Part shown: positions 24,679-33,309 of the stretch, piece by piece
Layout of the letters: the number at the start of each line of letters is the position of its first letter
How positions within the stretch are numbered: position 1 is the first letter of the stretch
NCBI GenBank assembly: GCA_029266735.1
Contig: JAQSWG010000036.1
Span: 1-51,679 of the forward strand
Source of the DNA: Ornithinibacter sp.
GTDB taxonomy: Bacteria > Actinomycetota > Actinomycetes > Actinomycetales > Dermatophilaceae
Direction: 5' to 3'
Length of the DNA stretch: 51,679 nucleotides
Notes under the pieces: model-generated
The model's input: only the letters and a program-made list of their open reading frames with translations
Told to the model about the DNA's origin: nothing
The model's database searches: none
Program-made: the position numbers and the translations under genes

Positions 24679-25682
24679 AGGGTCGCACGAGGAGCCGCCT
24701 GCAGACGAAGCTTGCCGATCGGGCTGCCGCAGGACTCGCAGATGCCGTAGGTGCCGTTGTCCAGCCGCTCGAGGGCGTGCTCGGTCTGTTCGAGCATCTC
24801 GCGCGCATTGTTGGCGAGCGAGATCTCCTGCTCGCGCTCATAGGTCTTGGCCCCGGCGTCGGCCTGGTCGTCGCCCGCGCCGTCGCCGGAGTCACGCATG
24901 AGGTGGACGAGGTCGCTCTCGGCGTTGGCGAGCTCCCTGCGGAGCAGCTCGATGTCGCTCTTGAGCTCGGCGCGGACCGCGCGAAGCTCCTTGGCGGTCC
25001 ACGGCGACTCGTCCTCGCGGACCGCCGGAACCGCCTTCTTCGCCGCCGCTCTCGGTGGGGTTGGCGTGGTCGCTGGAGCCGTTGCTCGGCTCGAGGGTGT
25101 CGTCACGGATGCCGCCTTCGTGGACGTCGGGGTGGTGGTGCCGGCCCGACCCGTCGTGGTCGCCACCTTCTTCGGTGCCGCCTTCTTCGCCGGGGCCTTC
25201 TTCGGTGCCGCCTTCTTCGCGGGGGCCTTCATCGGTGGGGCGCTCTTCGCGGGGGCGTTCTTCGGTGCGGAGCTCCTTGGTGAGGGCTTCTTCGCAACTG
25301 CCTGCTTCGGAGCAGCCTTCGTCGGTGCGGCCTTCTTCGCTGCGGCCTTCTCCGGTGCCGCCGCCCTCGCCGGCACCTTGGCGCCTGTCTTCTTGGCGGC
25401 AGGGGCCTTCTTCGCGGCAGGCGCTGTCTTCACCGCAGGGGTCTTCGGCCCGGATCTCGTGGTCGCCGCCTTCTTCGCCGGCACAGCCTTTGCCGGCACA
25501 GCCTTTGCCGGCACGGCCTTCGAGGTGCCCGCGGTCCTCCGGGGAGCGGGGGTCCCCGCCGCTGCCCGAACCTTCTTCGCAGGATCCTTCGGCGACGACG
25601 ACCTGCCCCCCACGGCCTTGCGGGCGGAGGCAGCGGCAGCAGCGCCCACCTGCTTGGCGGCGGACAGCGCGCCCTTGACCAT
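24642..25682 (-). CDS. DksA/TraR-type zinc-finger protein with long Lys/Ala/Pro-rich tail
   Basis: A 346-residue protein. Residues 1-225 are almost only Lys, Ala, Pro, Thr and Ser, with many PAKKA/APKKA units, like bacterial histone H1 tails. The C-terminal 110 residues form the DksA/TraR module: a coiled coil (about 240-305) and a zinc finger with C315, C318, C336 and C339 (CESCGSPI...CLPCK). Family members bind RNA polymerase through its secondary channel or act as zinc-finger regulators. The basic tail should bind DNA or RNA non-specifically. The ATG at 25682 follows GGAAGTGGGAAA. It is translated ahead of lspA. Confidence 0.88.
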   Translation of the reverse strand: MVKGALSAAKQVGAAAAASARKAVGGRSSSPKDPAKKVRAAAGTPAPRRTAGTSKAVPAKAVPAKAVPAKKAATTRSGPKTPAVKTAPAAKKAPAAKKTGAKVPARAAAPEKAAAKKAAPTKAAPKQAVAKKPSPRSSAPKNAPAKSAPPMKAPAKKAAPKKAPAKKAAPKKVATTTGRAGTTTPTSTKAASVTTPSSRATAPATTPTPPRAAAKKAVPAVREDESPWTAKELRAVRAELKSDIELLRRELANAESDLVHLMRDSGDGAGDDQADAGAKTYEREQEISLANNAREMLEQTEHALERLDNGTYGICESCGSPIGKLRLQAAPRATLCLPCKIKQERR

Positions 25683-25801
25683 GGTTTCCCACTTCCGGGT
25701 GTGCGGCAGGCCCCGTCGGCCCGACCGGTGCGCCGAGGATACGGCCTGCACCTGCCTGTCTCAACGACGAAACGCAGAACGACGCCGACTCATCGGCTCG
25801 T

Positions 25802-25845
25802 CACACGACGGGGGGCCCGGCACGCGGCCGGGCCCCCGTCGTGTG
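25802..25845 (-). terminator. Terminator after divIVA
   Basis: A stem of about 18 bp with one bulged G (arms 25802-25820 and 25828-25845, CCGGGCCCCCGTCGTGTG on the right) lies 10 nt past the divIVA stop. It separates the division cluster from the dksA-lspA-rluD operon. Confidence 0.8.
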
Positions 25846-25854
25846 CGGACCCCG

Positions 25855-27318
25855 TCAGCCCTGACGCTCGGGCTGCGGCTGCGCCGTCTGCTGGTCACTC
25901 CCGGCATCGAGGTCGCCGCTCCCGTCGCTGGCGGTTCGTTTCAGCTCGGCGAGCTGGCCCTGGATGTAGGTGTGCAGCCGCGACCGGTAGTCGCGCTCGA
26001 AGCCGCGCAGCTCCTCGATCTTGCGCTCGAGCAGACCCCGTTCCCGGCCGAGCTCCTCGAGGATGGCCGCCTTCTTCTGCTGAGCCTCGGCGACCATGCC
26101 CGTCGAGCGCTCGCGCGCCTCGGTGAGCATCTCCTCCCGCTGCGCGGCCGCGGTCGACAACATCTCGTCACGCTCGGAGGTGGCAGAGTTCACGAGCTCG
26201 TCGTGCTGTGACTGAGCGGTGCCGACCAGCTCGTCGTGGCGACGCTGCGCGGCGCCGATGAGCTCGTCGTGGCGACGCTGCCCCTCTGCGACCATCTCGT
26301 CGCGGCGCGCCTCACCCGCCGTGACGTGCTCGTCGTGCAGTCGCTGGGCGAGGGCGATGACCCCAGCGGCGCTCGCACCGCCGCCGGCACCGGCGAGCGC
26401 CGCCGCGCCCAGAGGGCCGTCCAGGTCGCCCTGGCGTTGTCCCGCGGCACTGACCTGCTGCTCGGCGTCACGCTCGGCCTGCTGTGCGCGCTGCTGCGCC
26501 GCCGCGATGCGGGCCTGCGCGTCGCGCTCGGCTTCCTCGATGCGCGCGCGGAGTGTCGCGACCTGCTCGTCGACGTCGGCTCCGGCCCGGTCGCGCGCGG
26601 CCACTCGGGCACGCTCCTCCTCCTGGAGGCGGGCGCGATCACGCTCCCGCTCGGCCTGGAGCGACGAGAGCTGGGTGCGGCTGTCGCCGAGCTGAGCCTC
26701 GAGCTCGCGGACGCGGGCCTCGAGCTGGGAGCCGCGCTGCTCGAGCTGACCGGCGCGCTGCTCGAGCTGGCCCGAGCGGGTCTCGAGCTCGGCGTTGCGG
26801 GTCTCGAGCGCCTGAGCACGCGCCTGGGCCTCCTGCAGCAGGGCCTGGGCCTCCTGCGTCTGCGCCTCGAGCTCGCCGTTGCGGTGCTCCAGCTGGCCGA
26901 CGCGGCCCTGGAGCTCGGCGTTGCGCACCTCGATGTCTCCGCGCTTGCCCTCGAACTCCCCAAGGCGGGCGGTCAGCTCGCTGCGCGTGCCCTCGAGCTC
27001 GGAGACCTTCGCCGCGAGATCGCCACGGGTGCCCTCGAGCTCGGAGACCCGAGCCGCCAGGGTGGCGTTCTTGGAGCGCAGGTCGTCGAGGTCGCGTGCC
27101 GAGGTGTCCGGCACCTGGTGCGCCACGACCGGAGCCATGCCCTTCCCCTGACGGCAGTCGTTGAGGTCTCCCCGAAGATCCTCGGACTCCTTGGTCATCC
27201 GGCGCATCTCGGCGACGATGTCATCGAGGAAGTCGTCGACCTCGCGCTCGTCGTACCCCCGACGGAACTGGGTCTGGGTGAACGTCTTGTTGAGGACGTC
27301 CTCTGGCGTGAGAGCCAT
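25855..27318 (-). CDS. wag31: DivIVA/Wag31 polar growth and septum protein, very long coiled coil
   Basis: A 487-residue protein. The N-terminal DivIVA domain (MALTPEDVLNKTFTQTQFRR, then YDEREVDDFLDDIVAEM) binds curved membrane. Almost all the rest (about 75-460) is coiled coil with repeated blocks such as SELEGTR and RRHDELVGTAQ, each given two or three times. It has a Gln/Pro-rich end. The length is greater than the 260-400 residues usual for Wag31. The start is the ATG at 27318 behind AGGAG; a TTG two codons earlier is unlikely. It organises polar wall synthesis and recruits the division machinery. It lies downstream of yggT in the canonical order. Confidence 0.92.
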   Translation of the reverse strand: MALTPEDVLNKTFTQTQFRRGYDEREVDDFLDDIVAEMRRMTKESEDLRGDLNDCRQGKGMAPVVAHQVPDTSARDLDDLRSKNATLAARVSELEGTRGDLAAKVSELEGTRSELTARLGEFEGKRGDIEVRNAELQGRVGQLEHRNGELEAQTQEAQALLQEAQARAQALETRNAELETRSGQLEQRAGQLEQRGSQLEARVRELEAQLGDSRTQLSSLQAERERDRARLQEEERARVAARDRAGADVDEQVATLRARIEEAERDAQARIAAAQQRAQQAERDAEQQVSAAGQRQGDLDGPLGAAALAGAGGGASAAGVIALAQRLHDEHVTAGEARRDEMVAEGQRRHDELIGAAQRRHDELVGTAQSQHDELVNSATSERDEMLSTAAAQREEMLTEARERSTGMVAEAQQKKAAILEELGRERGLLERKIEELRGFERDYRSRLHTYIQGQLAELKRTASDGSGDLDAGSDQQTAQPQPERQG

Positions 27319-27351
27319 GTTCAACTCCTGTGGGTGGCCAACGGGTCACTG

Positions 27352-27445
27352 TCACCGGCCCCGGTGAGCACGCGGGAAGGGGCGCGACACAGAGGTTCCG
27401 GAGCCGTCAGCCTACGCGATCACTCATCACGCGTGACACGTGATG
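27352..27445 (-). repeat. Palindromes in the divIVA promoter region
   Basis: TCACCGG-CC-CCGGTGA (27352-27367) and CATCACG-N7-CGTGATG (27425-27445) are two symmetric elements in the 161-nt gap before divIVA. They could be operators or RNA hairpins. I see no consensus promoter. Confidence 0.35.
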
Positions 27446-27479
27446 CGTGAGGTGGGCCGCTCGCGACCTGTCTCGGACG

Positions 27480-27755
27480 TCACAGCAGGATGTAGAGGAG
27501 GTAGACGGCGAAGAACAGCACCATGAAGGACAGGTCGATCGACACCCCGCCGAGACGCAGCGGCGGGATGACCTTTCGAAGTGCCCGCAGGGGGGGCTCC
27601 GTCAAGGTGTACACGGGCTCCGCCACGAGCAGCGCCGGCCCCCGCGGCCGCCACTCCCTCGCGAAGATCCGAATCCAGTCGAAGACGACCCGTCCGATGA
27701 GCACCAGCAGGTAGAGGAAGACGACGAACTGCAGGATGTCGCTGACGGCATTCAT
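27480..27755 (-). CDS. yggT: YggT family membrane protein
   Basis: A 91-residue protein with two hydrophobic segments (about 7-25, LQFVVFLYLLVLIGRVVFDW, and 72-91) around a basic loop containing PVYTLTEPPLRALRKVIPP, the family hallmark. It is the usual small membrane partner encoded between sepF and divIVA. In other bacteria it is implicated in division and osmotic tolerance; its exact role is unclear. Confidence 0.9.
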   Translation of the reverse strand: MNAVSDILQFVVFLYLLVLIGRVVFDWIRIFAREWRPRGPALLVAEPVYTLTEPPLRALRKVIPPLRLGGVSIDLSFMVLFFAVYLLYILL

Positions 27756-27801
27756 GGCAGGAAGTGTGACCCACGCGGCTCGGCGCGTGGACGGTGCCCC
27801 G

Positions 27802-28278
27802 TCAGCTCTGGTTGAAGACGGCCCTGCCGGCCGCCGCGGGGTTCTCCTCGACGTTGACCTCGACGGTCTCCGGCGAGAGCAGGAACACCTTGGACGTGAC
27901 CCTCTCGATGGACCCGCGCAGCCCGAAGACGAGGCCGGCCGCGAAGTCCACGAGGCGCTTGGCGTCCGCGTCGTTCATGTCGGTGAGGTTCATGATGACC
28001 GGGATGCCGTCGCGGAAGTTCTCGCCGATCGTCTTGGCCTCGTTGTACGTGCGGGGGTGGATCGTCGTGATCCGTGTGATGCCACCCCCGTCCTGTGGCC
28101 GAACCACGTGGGCCACCGCATGGCGCGTCGGGAGGTGGGTCACCTCGGCGCCGCGGTGCTCGGGAGCGTCCTCGGCATCGCGGTGCTCGTCGTAGTCCTC
28201 GTCGTACTCGTCGTCGTAACGACCCTGGTCCTCGGCGAGGCCAAGGTAGACCATCGTCTTGCGCAGCGCGCCAGCCAT
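27802..28278 (-). CDS. sepF: Cell division protein SepF
   Basis: A 158-residue protein. A membrane-binding amphipathic start (MAGALRKTMVYLGLAED) is followed by an acidic Asp/Glu/Tyr-rich linker (about 20-45). The SepF core (about 65-150) has HPRTYNEAKTIGENFRDGIPV and DMNDADAKRLVDFAAGLVFG. In actinobacteria lacking FtsA, SepF is the main membrane anchor and bundler of FtsZ through the FtsZ C-terminal peptide. The ATG follows GAGGAG. It lies between yggS and yggT. Confidence 0.95.
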   Translation of the reverse strand: MAGALRKTMVYLGLAEDQGRYDDEYDEDYDEHRDAEDAPEHRGAEVTHLPTRHAVAHVVRPQDGGGITRITTIHPRTYNEAKTIGENFRDGIPVIMNLTDMNDADAKRLVDFAAGLVFGLRGSIERVTSKVFLLSPETVEVNVEENPAAAGRAVFNQS

Positions 28279-28334
28279 GAAGTACTCCTCGGTCGTCGGC
28301 CCCGCCTCATCGGCGCCGTGCGTCGTGACCGAAG

Positions 28335-29048
28335 TTACCGGTGTGACTCACGAGAACCGAGGATTGCCGATCCGACACGCAGGTGTGTCGCCCCCTCGGC
28401 GATGGCGGCCTCGAGGTCGCCGCTCATTCCGGCGGAGATCCACGTCGCCTCCGGGTGGTCGTGTCGGATGCCGTCACTGACCTCCCGCAGGCGGGCGAAC
28501 GCAGCCCGCGGATCTCCGTCCAAGGGGGCCACAGCCATGACGCCGCGCAGCGTGAGGGCCGGCGTCCCCGCCACGAGGTCGGCGAGCGCCCGGGCCTTCT
28601 CGGGGGCCACCCCGCCACGACCTTCGTCCGGGTCGAGCGACACCTGGACCGTGACGTCCAGCCGGCGTCCAGCCGCCCCGGTGGCACGCTCGAGGGCCCC
28701 CACGAGCTTGGGCCGGTCCACCGACTGGACCACGTCGGCATAGCGGGCCACCGAGGCGGCCTTGTTGCTCTGGAGCTGACCGATGAAGTGGACGGTGAGC
28801 CGGCTCCGGTGCGTCAGCTCGGCCACCTTCCGTGATGCCTCCTGGTCCCGGTTCTCGCCCACCGCCTCCACGCCGAGCTCGGCGAGGAGATCCAGGTCGG
28901 ATGCCGGGAAGAGCTTGGTGACGACCACGAGCCCCACCTCGTCGTCTCGTCCGGCAGCATCACGGGCGACGTCGATCCGGCGCCGCACCTCGGCCAGCCG
29001 TCCGGCGAGCTCCTCTCGCCGGGACTCCGGCGACGACTCCTGGCTCAT
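28335..29048 (-). CDS. yggS: YggS/YlmE family pyridoxal phosphate homeostasis protein
   Basis: A 237-residue PLP-binding TIM-barrel protein that buffers pyridoxal phosphate without known catalysis. It has VVVTKLFPASDLDLL with the PLP lysine, then GENRDQEASRK and VHFIGQLQSNKA. SAGMSGDLEAAIAEGATHLRVG is represented at the end by SAGMSGDLEAAI and THLRVGSAILG. The start overlaps the pgeF stop by 4 nt (ATGA). Confidence 0.94.
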   Translation of the reverse strand: MSQESSPESRREELAGRLAEVRRRIDVARDAAGRDDEVGLVVVTKLFPASDLDLLAELGVEAVGENRDQEASRKVAELTHRSRLTVHFIGQLQSNKAASVARYADVVQSVDRPKLVGALERATGAAGRRLDVTVQVSLDPDEGRGGVAPEKARALADLVAGTPALTLRGVMAVAPLDGDPRAAFARLREVSDGIRHDHPEATWISAGMSGDLEAAIAEGATHLRVGSAILGSRESHR

Positions 29049-29752
29049 GAGCCACTGGCCGCGACGATGCCGGCGAACCGGCCGGTCAGTCCGTCCCGGC
29101 GGTAGGAGTACAGGTCGGGCCGCTCCCGCGAACATCCCGGGAGCCACCTCACCCTGACACCGGCGTCGTGGAGCTGCGCCACCACGCCGGCACCGACGTC
29201 GACCGCGGGGGTACCGGTCCAGGACACCGCGGCACTCACCGGTTGCTCCCTCGCGGCGGCCCCGCGCATCTCCTCGGGCACCTCGTAGCACCGCCCGCAC
29301 ACCGACGGTCCGACCACGGCGTCGACCACACCGGCTCCCAGGTCCGCCATCACGTCCAGGGTCCGCGGCACGATCCGGGCCAGCAACCCCGGCCGGCCGG
29401 CGTGCACGGCAGCCACGACTCCGCCCGTGCTGGACAGGAGCACCGGCACGCAGTCCGCCACGAGCACGGCGAGCGCCACCTCCGGTGTCCGGGTGACGAC
29501 GGCATCGCACCGGGGCGCCTGGACCGGCATCCCGTCCACGACGGCCACGTCCGCGCCGTGGCACTGCGCCATGTAGAGCACGGGCCGTCCCAGCTTCTCG
29601 GCGAGACGGCGACGGTTCTCGGCCACGGCCTCGGGCTGGTCGTCGACATGGGCACCGAGGTTCAACCCGGCGTACCGGCCGGCGCTCACTCCGTCCGAGC
29701 GGTCTGTGACGGCGCGCGTGACACCGGAGCGGTCCTCGTACCAGGCGAACAC
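29045..29752 (-). CDS. pgeF: Purine nucleoside phosphorylase/polyphenol oxidase family (PgeF/YfiH)
   Basis: A 235-residue member of the YfiH/LACC1 family. E. coli PgeF edits L-Ser from UDP-MurNAc and other members act on purine nucleosides. The metal-site motifs are visible: MAQCHGADV, VADCVPVLLSS and AVHAGRPGLL. The last usually reads HAGWRG, so the Trp-Arg is changed here. It starts at GTG 29752 behind GGTGGGGG. It is placed between ftsZ and yggS, as in most actinobacteria. Confidence 0.9.
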   Translation of the reverse strand: MFAWYEDRSGVTRAVTDRSDGVSAGRYAGLNLGAHVDDQPEAVAENRRRLAEKLGRPVLYMAQCHGADVAVVDGMPVQAPRCDAVVTRTPEVALAVLVADCVPVLLSSTGGVVAAVHAGRPGLLARIVPRTLDVMADLGAGVVDAVVGPSVCGRCYEVPEEMRGAAAREQPVSAAVSWTGTPAVDVGAGVVAQLHDAGVRVRWLPGCSRERPDLYSYRRDGLTGRFAGIVAASGS

Positions 29753-29820
29753 CCCCCCACCGTAGACGCGGACGGCCGGGGCGGAGCGACGGACCCGCCC
29801 TCAGGCAGGCTCGGTCAGGG

Positions 29821-31005
29821 CTACTTGAGGAAGTCCGGGACGTCGAGGTCGTCGTTCTCGTCGAAGGTGACGGTGCGGGGCGGGGGCGGTGAGGTGTGGG
29901 ATGCCGGGACGCCGTCGACCGGCACGTCGTTGTGCTCGGTGCGGACCGCCGGCTCCTCGTCCGGTGTGCGCCGGGCCGGCGGTGAGAACGGGGCAGGCGC
30001 CGGGGCGGAGCGACCCTGCACGGTCCCGAGTGCCCGGTCGTCGGCGCGGCGGACCGGGGCCCCACCGTCGAAGCCGGCCGCGATGACCGTGACCCGCACC
30101 TCGTCGCCCAGGGCGTCGTCGATGACCGCACCGAAGATGATGTTGGCTTCGGGGTGCGCAGCCTCCTGCACCAGGCGCGCGGCCTCGTTGATCTCGAAGA
30201 GCCCGAGGTCGCTCCCGCCCTGGATGGAGAGCAGCACGCCGTGGGCCCCGTCGATGCTCGCCTCGAGCAGGGGGCTCGAGATCGCGAGCTCCGCTGCCTG
30301 CACGGCGCGGTCCTCCCCGCGAGCGGAACCGATGCCCATGAGGGCCGAGCCGGCCCCCTGCATCACCGACTTGACGTCCGCGAAGTCCAGGTTGATCAGG
30401 CCCGGGGTCGTGATGAGGTCGGTGATGCCCTGGACCCCGGAGAGCAGCACCTGGTCGGCGCTGCGGAAGGCATCGAGCATCGAGACCCCGCGGTCGCTGA
30501 TGGAGAGCAACCGGTCGTTCGGGATGACGATGAGGGTGTCGACCTCCTCGCGCAGCTGGGCGATGCCGGTCTCCGCCTGGTTCGCTCGGCGTCGGCCCTC
30601 GAAGGTGAACGGCCGGGTCACGACGCCGATGGTGAGCGCACCGAGCCCCTTCGCGATCCGCGCGACGACCGGCGCGCCACCGGTGCCCGTGCCGCCCCCC
30701 TCGCCGGCGGTGACGAACACCATGTCGGCCCCCTTGAGGACCTCCTCGATCTCCTCCGTGTGGTCGTCGGCGGCCTTCTTGCCCACGTCGGGGTCGGCGC
30801 CCGCCCCGAGCCCGCGCGTGAGCTCGCGACCGACGTCGAGCTTGACGTCGGCGTCACTCATGAGCAGCGCCTGGGCGTCGGTGTTGACGGCGATGAACTC
30901 GACTCCCTTGAGGCCGACCTCGATCATCCGGTTGATGGCGTTGACACCGCCGCCGCCGATGCCGACGACCTTGATGACGGCGAGGTAGTTCTGGGGTGCT
31001 GCCAC
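29821..31005 (-). CDS. ftsZ: Cell division GTPase FtsZ
   Basis: A 394-residue tubulin homologue that forms the Z ring. The GTP-binding glycine signature [15 protein letters not shown] and the start [19 protein letters not shown] are intact, as is the T7-loop [12 protein letters not shown] Pro-rich linker (about 315-380) leads to the C-terminal peptide [10 protein letters not shown] that binds SepF and other partners. It starts at GTG 31005 ([10 protein letters not shown]), the usual actinobacterial N-terminus. A 133-nt gap separates it from ftsQ and may carry its own promoter; I see no clear consensus. Confidence 0.97.
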   Translation of the reverse strand: MAAPQNYLAVIKVVGIGGGGVNAINRMIEVGLKGVEFIAVNTDAQALLMSDADVKLDVGRELTRGLGAGADPDVGKKAADDHTEEIEEVLKGADMVFVTAGEGGGTGTGGAPVVARIAKGLGALTIGVVTRPFTFEGRRRANQAETGIAQLREEVDTLIVIPNDRLLSISDRGVSMLDAFRSADQVLLSGVQGITDLITTPGLINLDFADVKSVMQGAGSALMGIGSARGEDRAVQAAELAISSPLLEASIDGAHGVLLSIQGGSDLGLFEINEAARLVQEAAHPEANIIFGAVIDDALGDEVRVTVIAAGFDGGAPVRRADDRALGTVQGRSAPAPAPFSPPARRTPDEEPAVRTEHNDVPVDGVPASHTSPPPPRTVTFDENDDLDVPDFLK

Positions 31006-31138
31006 GATGCGGGACAGGCAACGACACGACGGGCGTGTCGCGACATGTTCGGAGGAAATCCTCGCATGCCCTCCGGCATCCGACCCACCGGCCCCACCCG
31101 TCACACCGCACCGGGAGACCGGAGAGACCAGATCGAGC

Positions 31139-31854
31139 TCAGCGAGTGACCGGCGTCTCTGGGGCACTCACGTCGATGACGCTCGCCTTGGTCTTCAGCA
31201 GCGCCATGAGAATGGCCACCTTGCGGGCGGCGTCGTCCCCCCCGCCCCAGACGACCGTCCGGGGTCGCGACTCAGCTCCTCGGGAAGGGCCCGCACCACC
31301 GAGAGGGCGGCGAGGAGCGCCTCCCGACTGGTCCCCCCCGATCCCGTGGCGGTGACGACCGGCACGCCCGACGGCGCGGTTGCGACGGTCCCGAACGCGA
31401 CCCCGCTCGCATCCACGACCTCCAGTCGACCTTGAGGGTTCCGCACGACGATGGCGGCGGTCCGGGGCACCACGTCCACCGTCAGCTCCCGCGGCCAGGT
31501 GCGCCGCACGGAGGCCTCGGCCACCGACACGCGCCCGCGGACCCTGGCCGCGACCGCATCCGTGTCGACGCGCGCCAGCGGCGTGCCCTTCGGCACGGCG
31601 ACCAGGGCCGCGACGGCATCCGCCTCCTCGCCCGAGACCCCGGACACCCGGATCTCCTCCACGCCGAGGACCGTGCTCCACCCGACGAGCCACACGAGGA
31701 CGCCGGCAACGGCGAGAGCGGTCAGCAGACGCAGCGCCCGCCGCCAGGGACGGCGGCGGTTGGACAGGGCACGCTCCCGGAAGCGGTTCGCCGACGGGAC
31801 GCCCTGCCGCGACGGCGCTGTGGAGCGGCTGGTGCGGGTCGTGCGGACGCTCAT
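31139..31854 (-). pseudogene. ftsQ: Cell division protein FtsQ, frame broken by an internal deletion
   Basis: A bitopic divisome protein. It has a basic cytoplasmic tail, one membrane segment (about 43-62, LTALAVAGVLVWLVG) and the POTRA domain with VEEIRVSGVSGEEADAVAAL and TWPRELTVDVVPRTAAIVV. In the start frame it reads to ALPEEL (31273) and then to a stop at 31195. The expected end, RTVVWGGGDDAARKVAIL to TPVTR, lies in another frame ending at 31139. Homologues have roughly 20 residues between these parts, so some tens of nt are missing near 31261-31273. The start overlaps the murC stop by 4 nt. Because the family is normally essential, an assembly error is the likelier cause. Confidence 0.85.
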
Positions 31855-33308
31855 GACCGGTCACCCCCATCCCGCTCGCGAAGGGCGTCGAGGACGAGTG
31901 GGGCGAGCGCGGTGACATCGCCGGCCCCGACGACGAGGACGAGGTCACCGGGTCGGGCGGCTCGCGCCGTCGAGGCCACGGCCTCCTCCCGGGTCGGCAT
32001 GACGACGAGAGTCCGGTCCCCCGGGAGGGCGGCGAGCCGGTCGCCGACCAGGGCCGAGGTCACGCCCGCCATCGGCCGCTCACGAGCTCCGTAGACGTCG
32101 AGGAGCTGGACGTGGTCGGCGGGCGCGAGCGCCCTGGCGAAGTCCTCGGCGAAGTCACGCGTACGGGAGTACAGATGCGGCTGGAAGATGACGTGCAACG
32201 CCCCGCCCCTGCGCCGGACGATGTCGGCTCCGGTGCCGACGACGGCCGAGACCTTGGCGGGGTTGTGCGCGTAGTCGTCGACGACGGTCACGCCCATCTC
32301 CGACCCCCGCACCTCGAAACGACGCCGGGCACCGGTGAACCCGGCAAGCGCGTCCAGGACCGGACTGGGCTCGGCACCCAACCCCACCACGGCCGCGAGG
32401 TAGGCCGCGCACGCGTTGAGGACGTTGTGGTTGCCCGGCACCCTGAGCTCGAGGTCACGTCGCCTGCCCCGGTGCTGCACGACGGACCGCGATCCGAGGC
32501 CGTCGGCGGCAGTGCTCAGGACCCGCAGGTCCGCGCCGGCCCCGAAGCCGTACGTCTCGACGGACATCCCTCGGGCAGAGGCACGTTCACCCAGCGCCCG
32601 TGCGCCCGGGTCGTCACGGCAGACCACCAGGCACCCGTCGTCGGTGATCGTGTCGGTGAACGCCTCGTACGCGGCCTTGACCCGGTCCAGCGTGCCGTAG
32701 AAGTCGAGGTGGTCCGCCTGGACGTTCGTCACGACCGCCACGTGAGGCCGGTAGGCGAGGAACGAGCCGTCGCTCTCGTCCGCCTCGACGACAAAGGCCT
32801 CACCCGTGCCGAGGGCTGCGTTGGTGCCGAGCTGTGCGATCTCGCCCCCCGAGGCGAAGGACGGGTCGTGGCCCGCTGCGACGAGGGCCACGGTGAGCAT
32901 CGAGGTCGTCGTCGTCTTGCCGTTCGCGCCGGCGACCGCCACCCGTCGTGCGTCACCCATGAGGGCGGCGAGGGCCTGGGCCCGGTGCAGCACCGGCAGC
33001 CCTGCCGACCGCGCGGCCGCCAGCTCGACGTTGTCCTCCGGTACCGCGGAGGAGATGACGACGGTGTCCGCGTGCTTCACGTGGGACGGGTCATGACCCA
33101 CGTGGACACGGGCGCCGCTGTCCCGCAACGCCTCGAGAGCCGGGCCGTATGCCGCGTCCGAGCCCGACACGGGGACACCACGGGCAAGGAGGAGCCGAGC
33201 GACCCCGGACATGCCGGCTCCTCCGATCGCGATGAGGTGCACCCGGCCCAGCTCCTCGACGGATGGACGAGGATCGGTGAACCTGAACCGGACGTTGACG
33301 CCGTCCAC
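31851..33308 (-). CDS. murC: UDP-N-acetylmuramate--L-alanine ligase
   Basis: A 485-residue cytoplasmic Mur ligase adding L-Ala to UDP-MurNAc. IAIGGAGMSGVARLLL binds the UDP substrate, VAGANGKTTTTSM is the P-loop, and EADESDGSF and DDYAHNPAKVSA are conserved Mur ligase blocks. The chosen start is GTG 33308, which comes 1 nt after the murG stop and leaves a normal length. Confidence 0.95.
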   Translation of the reverse strand: MDGVNVRFRFTDPRPSVEELGRVHLIAIGGAGMSGVARLLLARGVPVSGSDAAYGPALEALRDSGARVHVGHDPSHVKHADTVVISSAVPEDNVELAAARSAGLPVLHRAQALAALMGDARRVAVAGANGKTTTTSMLTVALVAAGHDPSFASGGEIAQLGTNAALGTGEAFVVEADESDGSFLAYRPHVAVVTNVQADHLDFYGTLDRVKAAYEAFTDTITDDGCLVVCRDDPGARALGERASARGMSVETYGFGAGADLRVLSTAADGLGSRSVVQHRGRRRDLELRVPGNHNVLNACAAYLAAVVGLGAEPSPVLDALAGFTGARRRFEVRGSEMGVTVVDDYAHNPAKVSAVVGTGADIVRRRGGALHVIFQPHLYSRTRDFAEDFARALAPADHVQLLDVYGARERPMAGVTSALVGDRLAALPGDRTLVVMPTREEAVASTARAARPGDLVLVVGAGDVTALAPLVLDALRERDGGDRS

Positions 33309-33309
33309 G

